Source of the DNA: Siphonodentalium dalli
Taxonomy: Eukaryota; Mollusca; Scaphopoda; Gadilida; Siphonodentaliidae
Reading direction: 5' to 3'
Assembly: GCA_032622095.1 (NCBI GenBank)
Contig: CP136069.1
Coordinates: 32,272,194-32,336,193 of the forward strand
Length of the DNA: 64,000 nt
In this document: positions 59,390 through 64,000 of the stretch, in pieces
Numbering within the stretch: the stretch's first letter is position 1
Layout: each line of letters starts with the position of its first letter
Translations under genes and position numbers: made by a program
Notes under the pieces: model-generated
Database searches by the model: none
What the model was told of the DNA's origin: nothing
The model's input: the letters and a program-made list of their open reading frames with translations, nothing else

Positions 59390-59855
59390 GGCGTACATAG
59401 ACTGAGCGCGGGGTGTCCAAATAAATACTCACTACGTTCAAATTGTGAATACAGCCGATCCAAGGGCATGTCCATATATGTTACAAACATAACGGCCCTT
59501 CCGTTACAATATAGTGGGATTTCCGAGTTCCGACAGATGCTGGATATCTGTTAAAATGACATTTTGAAGAGGGAATTTTTGCGAGAAAATTATTTTCGGA
59601 AGTGATCAAAGGCCGTTTTTATCTATTAAACAGAGTCCTTCGCTCAAATGAATCCCGCTTACGATCGAAAAATGTGTATGTACAATATATAATTATGTTT
59701 ATAGATGTGCTGCAACCGTGTGTCTGTCTGAAACCTGGATTTTGTGGTGTTCTTGTGATATTTCTGTCAAATTTACGTTCTAAAAATAGCATTTTTCGTC
59801 TTTTCGAAAACAACTTCCGATTTAATGTTTGTACGGTTTATACACTGTGAATATA
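59390..59855 (-). repeat. Long inverted repeat, right arm
   Basis: Reverse complement of 56955-57440, diverged by substitutions and small indels; contains AGAGGGAATTTTTGCGAGAA and GCATTTTTCGTCTTTTCGAA. Confidence 0.8.
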
Positions 59856-60811
59856 TGTCATAAGATATGATTAAAATACTACAATTCATCACCATCTGGA
59901 ACGTCTTAGTCTCAGAGGTCCCTATAGAGTAATAGAAAATAGGAGAACTCATAAAATCATTTCCCCCGTTATGGCTACCAGAATGAAACATAATTCAAAC
60001 TGTAGTTTATTTTCTATGGAAGGTGAATAACTCTATATCGACAAAGGTTGTGCGGGTTGTGAGCCAATGACCCATTGACGGATGGGCGGGTCCTTTTATA
60101 TCCAGTGCCCCCCCCCCCCAGGAGGTCGCCAGCTGACAACCAACAGACTGGTGGTCGCGCGTGGATCAGGGGGTCGCACGCGGGCACTGAATCTCAGAAT
60201 TGCTGACTGCCGCTGAAAATACTGCATGCGACATATTTTGACAACGATGTATGACGCAGGCGTACCTCGTTGCCTCCATGAATGTGCGTACATGCAGTAA
60301 ACATGGAAAATGGCTGCCAAGCGAAAGAAATACTTAACTTATGCATGCATAATATGAATTAGATTGAAACTAACAATCTATAATAACGTACTTAACAATG
60401 AATATAAGTGGTGTAAATGATTTTAGATGATGGAATAGGTAATAACGTGTATTAAGCCCAATAAAGTGGGTAGTTTTGGAAAACAAGTGAATATTGACGA
60501 AAGTGAAAGTGGCGCGAAATGCGCCTGGGAAATTCCCAATTAGAAAACATAATTATCTTCGTTACAATAGTTATTTATGCATATATTCCGTGTTTTATGG
60601 CTCATATTGTTGACGAATTCAGTAAACTATTGCTTGATTTAATCATTACCTATTCACAGGTGAACACTGATATGATGTGATGGTCTTTCTGGCGTGCAAT
60701 GTGGATGAACGACAGAAGGTCAATGGATGGCCCAGATTGGAGAGACACACGTCAGATATGAATACGATCTCCATCTTATCAGTTACAATGAATGGAACCA
60801 TTTCAGTGCCA

Positions 60812-61007
60812 AGTCCGATTTTTGTATCATCCCATATTTCCTTGATCATTTTTCAAATTTATTGATTATAATAATGTGCTACATTAATGGAAATAGCTCT
60901 AACTGATTATAATAATGTGATACATTTATGGAAAGAGCTCTTATTATAATCAATAAATTCGAAAAATGATCAAGGAAATATGGGTTGATACAAAAATCGG
61001 ACTTGAC
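60812..61007. mobile_element. Short foldback element
   Basis: AGTCCGATTTTTGTATCA...TTGATCATTTTTC and ATTGATTATAATAATGTG pair with their inverse ending GATACAAAAATCGGACT. The loop is about 55 bp. Confidence 0.82.
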
Positions 61008-61019
61008 ACTTAAAGGGTT

Positions 61020-61715
61020 TTGCGGACACACGTACCACAGTAACGATGGCATAGTAGGTGTGACAATTTATTATGGTGGAGTTTGGTGACAATTGGTCGT
61101 CATAATTCTGTGCCATAGCAAGCCATGTTGCCCGCTGAGTTTCCGCACAATGAGTCGACCGGTCCAATTAAACCATCGCGTTTCACCAATGTTGATCTCT
61201 GCTCATTACAGTTTGCTATATCTATGATATATATAATTGCACGATCGATCGGCCACAACTGTGTTTGACCGTGGCAATCCCTCAATCACTCACCTATCAT
61301 GCACGTAGTATTTTATTGATATGATCTCACTGAATGTTTATCTACTTATATTAATTCATGCGTATTAAGACAGTAAATTGCTGTTCCCGAATTGCGTTTT
61401 TAATTTTGCGACGTTTAGTTCTTCGCATAATTCCGCTAACATTATCTTGTGGGCCGATGAAGCTGTGTCGGAACTGTTGTGGGAAATGCAGCTGAGAGAA
61501 AGTATCTGGAATAAACAAAGTGAACAATATATACAAGGACCAAAACAAGAAAAAGGCTGATCATAACGGACTTTGGAAGACTCGTTGTGCGAATATGCAG
61601 CGGGCGACATGGCTAGCTATGGCATATTAATTGTGACGACCAATTGTCACCAAACTCCACCATCATAAATTGTCACACCTACTATGCCATAGTTACTGTG
61701 GTACGTGTGTCCGCA
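61020..61715. mobile_element. MITE with about 120-bp inverted ends
   Basis: TTGCGGACACACGTACCACA at the left pairs with TGTGGTACGTGTGTCCGCA at the right. Pairing continues through ATAGTAGGTGTGACAATT and GGTGACAATTGGTCGTCA to about 120 bp. The interior frames are short and overlap on both strands. Confidence 0.82.
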
Positions 61716-61998
61716 GCCAATAGCTGTTTGATATTCACAAAAAGAAGGGTTCACACTGTCGGTAGCCAAATTGGCCAATGACCAGCTTTTTCTAAAATGC
61801 CCAAAGAATATTTCATATGGCCAAACAATTAAAGCATATATTGTCAGTAATCATCTTTCGGATGTCGCCAGATCTTACCAAAAACCCTCCCATTCGTCAA
61901 CAGTTAACCAGTAGCTGCTCAGACATATATGTCTGGATAACAATTGAGTCAAATAAGCTTACTTATAAAAACAATGATTATTAGACACTAATGTACGG

Positions 61999-62149
61999 CA
62001 AGCCTTGAAATAGCGTGCCTATCATTTGCAGAATGAGGTCCCCACAGGGGGAATTTACTGATGCTACCCCGCACAGTGGGCTAGCATAACCAAATTCACC
62101 CTCTGTGGACCTCATTCTGCAAATGACAGGCACGCTATTTCAAGGCTTG
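61999..62149. mobile_element. Foldback MITE with CAAGCCTTGAAATAG ends, copy 2
   Basis: Shorter relative of 49310-49516, a single clean hairpin with the GCTACCCCGC centre. Confidence 0.87.
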
Positions 62150-62224
62150 GTGTACGGTGTCATTTCATTATAATAGACAATACTTTATTTCTTTATGGTT
62201 TCAACAATAGACAATACTTATCTG

Positions 62225-63284
62225 CTGAGTGTATGCTATCGGCTAAACATATATGTTACATAACGATATCAGACATGGTTGCTACATTATGATATCAGCT
62301 ATAGGCATATCTGTTACAGTGCGATATTAGCTAGACCTATATATGTGATACGCACATTAATATCAGCTAGACTCATATGTTAAAGTACGATATCAGCTAG
62401 ACATACATGTATGTGATACGTACATTGAGTTATCAGCTAGACTGATATGATACAGTACGATATAAGCTAGACTCATATGTTACAGTACGATATCAGCTAG
62501 ACCTACATGTTACAGTACGATATCAGCTAGACCTGTGTGATACGTACATTACGATATCAGCTAGACATATATGTTACAGTACGATATCAGCTAGACCCGT
62601 GTGATACGTACATTAAGATATCAGCTAGACTCATAATTTACAGTACGCTATCAGCTAGACCTACATGTTACAGTACGATATCAGCTAGACCTGTGTGATA
62701 CGTACATTACGATATCAGCTAGACATATCTGTTACAGTACGATATCAGCTAGACCTGTGTGATACGTACATTACGATATCAGCTAGACATATCTGTTACA
62801 GTACGATATCAGCTAGACCTGTGCGATACCTACATTAAGATATCAGCTAGACTCATATGTTACAGTACGATATCAGCTAGACATACATGTATGTGATACG
62901 TACATTGAGTTATCAGCTAGACTTATATGATACAGTACGATATAAGCTAGACTCATATGTTACAGTACGATATCAGCTAGACCTACATGTTACAGTACGA
63001 TTTCAGCTAGACCTGTGTGATACGTACATTACGATATCAGCTAGACATATCTGTTACAGTACGATATCAGCTAGACCTGTGTGATACGTACATTAAGATA
63101 TCAGCTAGACTCATATGTTACAGTACGATATCAGCTAGACATACATGTATGTGATACGTACATTGAGTTATCGGCCAGACTTATATGATACAGTACGATA
63201 TGAGCTAGACTCATAATTTACAGTACGATATCAGCTAGACCTACATGTTACAGTACGATATCAGCTAGACCTACATGTTACAGG
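62225..63284 (+). repeat. 30/34-bp satellite array, about 33 units
   Basis: Two related units share GATATCAGCTAGAC: one continues CTACATGTTACAGTAC (30 bp), the other CTGTGTGATACGTACATTAC (34 bp). They alternate irregularly and larger blocks are repeated, for example CATACATGTATGTGATACGT at 62402, 62882 and 63139. Confidence 0.93.
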
Positions 63285-63436
63285 TTTTGCTACTCTCATC
63301 GATGTACACTTGCAGTATCATTCTAGTCATATATTTCCATCAAAAATGTATTCGTTTATTTTTAAGTATGAATAATTAGATTTTTCATTACACTTTGTTC
63401 TTATTTTTTATCTTTATGTTTTGGTTGAGGTTTTCG

Positions 63437-63499
63437 TAGTGATGATAGCCCGCTATGCGGGATAGCGTCACTAAATTCACCATCTGGGAACCTCACTCA
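63437..63499. repeat. Fragment of the CAAGCCTTG foldback family
   Basis: Contains GATAGCCCGCTATGCGGGATAGC and TAAATTCACCATCTGGGAACCTCA, matching the middle and one arm of 49310-49516; the outer ends are lost. Confidence 0.7.
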
Positions 63500-64000
63500 C
63501 AATCTTCTTGTCATTTATTATTTTATATCATGTGATCTGAATTGACATATCGTGGTTTTCTCAACATAGTGTTGCTCTAAATATCTGGCCATAACATCTC
63601 CTTATATGCAAGGATCAAATGGCTCCAGCGTCCCAATGTGGTATCTTTTGGCAAATAGTGAAGACTATGGATTCATATTTATCAAATTTTCGCAAAATTC
63701 ACGGGCAAAACCGTGCATTATGCATTGGATTATTTTATTTCGGAACAAAACAAAGCTAGTCAACATTGAATAATTTAAAGTTATATAAATTCAAGTAGAA
63801 CATTAGCCCAACCGTACCCTAAGTTGCATGGGGCTGCATATGTACGGTTTTCGCTAGGGTTTGTTGTGGGATTTCTAAAAGATGTGAGGCCATGCTCTCG
63901 ACTGCAGATAAATCAGCCAACAAACTAAGACCAAATTCTGAACATATACGGCAAGGTAAGAGATTAATATAATTAGTCAATTAAATGTGTTTTGTCACAA

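Noticed and set aside
62887-63084. 65-codon frame with RYQLDL repeats
   Set aside because: A chance frame through the 30/34-bp satellite.

Overview
The window is eukaryotic, intron-bearing, AT-rich genomic DNA from an invertebrate, most likely a lophotrochozoan such as a mollusc. That placement rests on texture and is an inference: a secreted cysteine-rich multi-exon gene with phase-1 introns, many foldback MITEs, minisatellites, a tRNA-derived SINE, a Ty3/gypsy element and an Academ-like DNA transposon. No rRNA gene, functional tRNA gene or CRISPR array is visible. Almost everything coding-like is transposon-derived. The one convincing host gene is a split gene on the + strand between about 33.3 and 55.1 kb.

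Layout. 0-7 kb: the edge of a broken P-loop ATPase gene, a tandemly duplicated dispersed repeat, then about 4.9 kb of a 32-bp minisatellite with a 2.2-kb higher-order duplication. 7.5-11 kb: a long imperfect inverted repeat whose right arm carries a SINE with clear target-site duplications, followed by a diverged inverted copy of the first dispersed repeat, which holds a single minisatellite-like unit. 12.0-18.4 kb: a DNA transposon with about 0.47-kb terminal inverted repeats and a decayed transposase of about 1,500 codons on the - strand, with zinc-finger, DDE-like and XPG/PIN-nuclease-like regions. It is probably of the Academ superfamily, AcademX type. 18.8-23.2 kb: MITEs and foldback elements.

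23.2-33.2 kb: a Ty3/gypsy retrotransposon (gag, protease, RT, RNase H, integrase) with nonsense and frameshift lesions and a different solo LTR inserted in its protease. Its 5' LTR copy lacks the promoter half. It lies just upstream of the first recognised exon of the host gene.

33.3-55.1 kb: five exons joined by phase-1 introns encode EB/EGF-like cysteine-rich segments and end in a hydrophobic tail like a GPI-attachment signal. The introns are packed with MITEs (piggyBac-like TTAA, Tc1/mariner-like TA, Harbinger-like TTA), tandem duplications and a 54-bp array open on both strands. 55.2-64 kb: more MITEs, a long inverted repeat, degenerate tandem repeats and a 30/34-bp satellite.

The strongest leads are the Academ-like element, the GPI-tailed cysteine-rich gene, the nested retrotransposon structure, the origin of the 32-bp minisatellite, and a palindromic hairpin module shared by several unrelated-looking elements. 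All coordinates and alignments were read by eye; no database search was possible.
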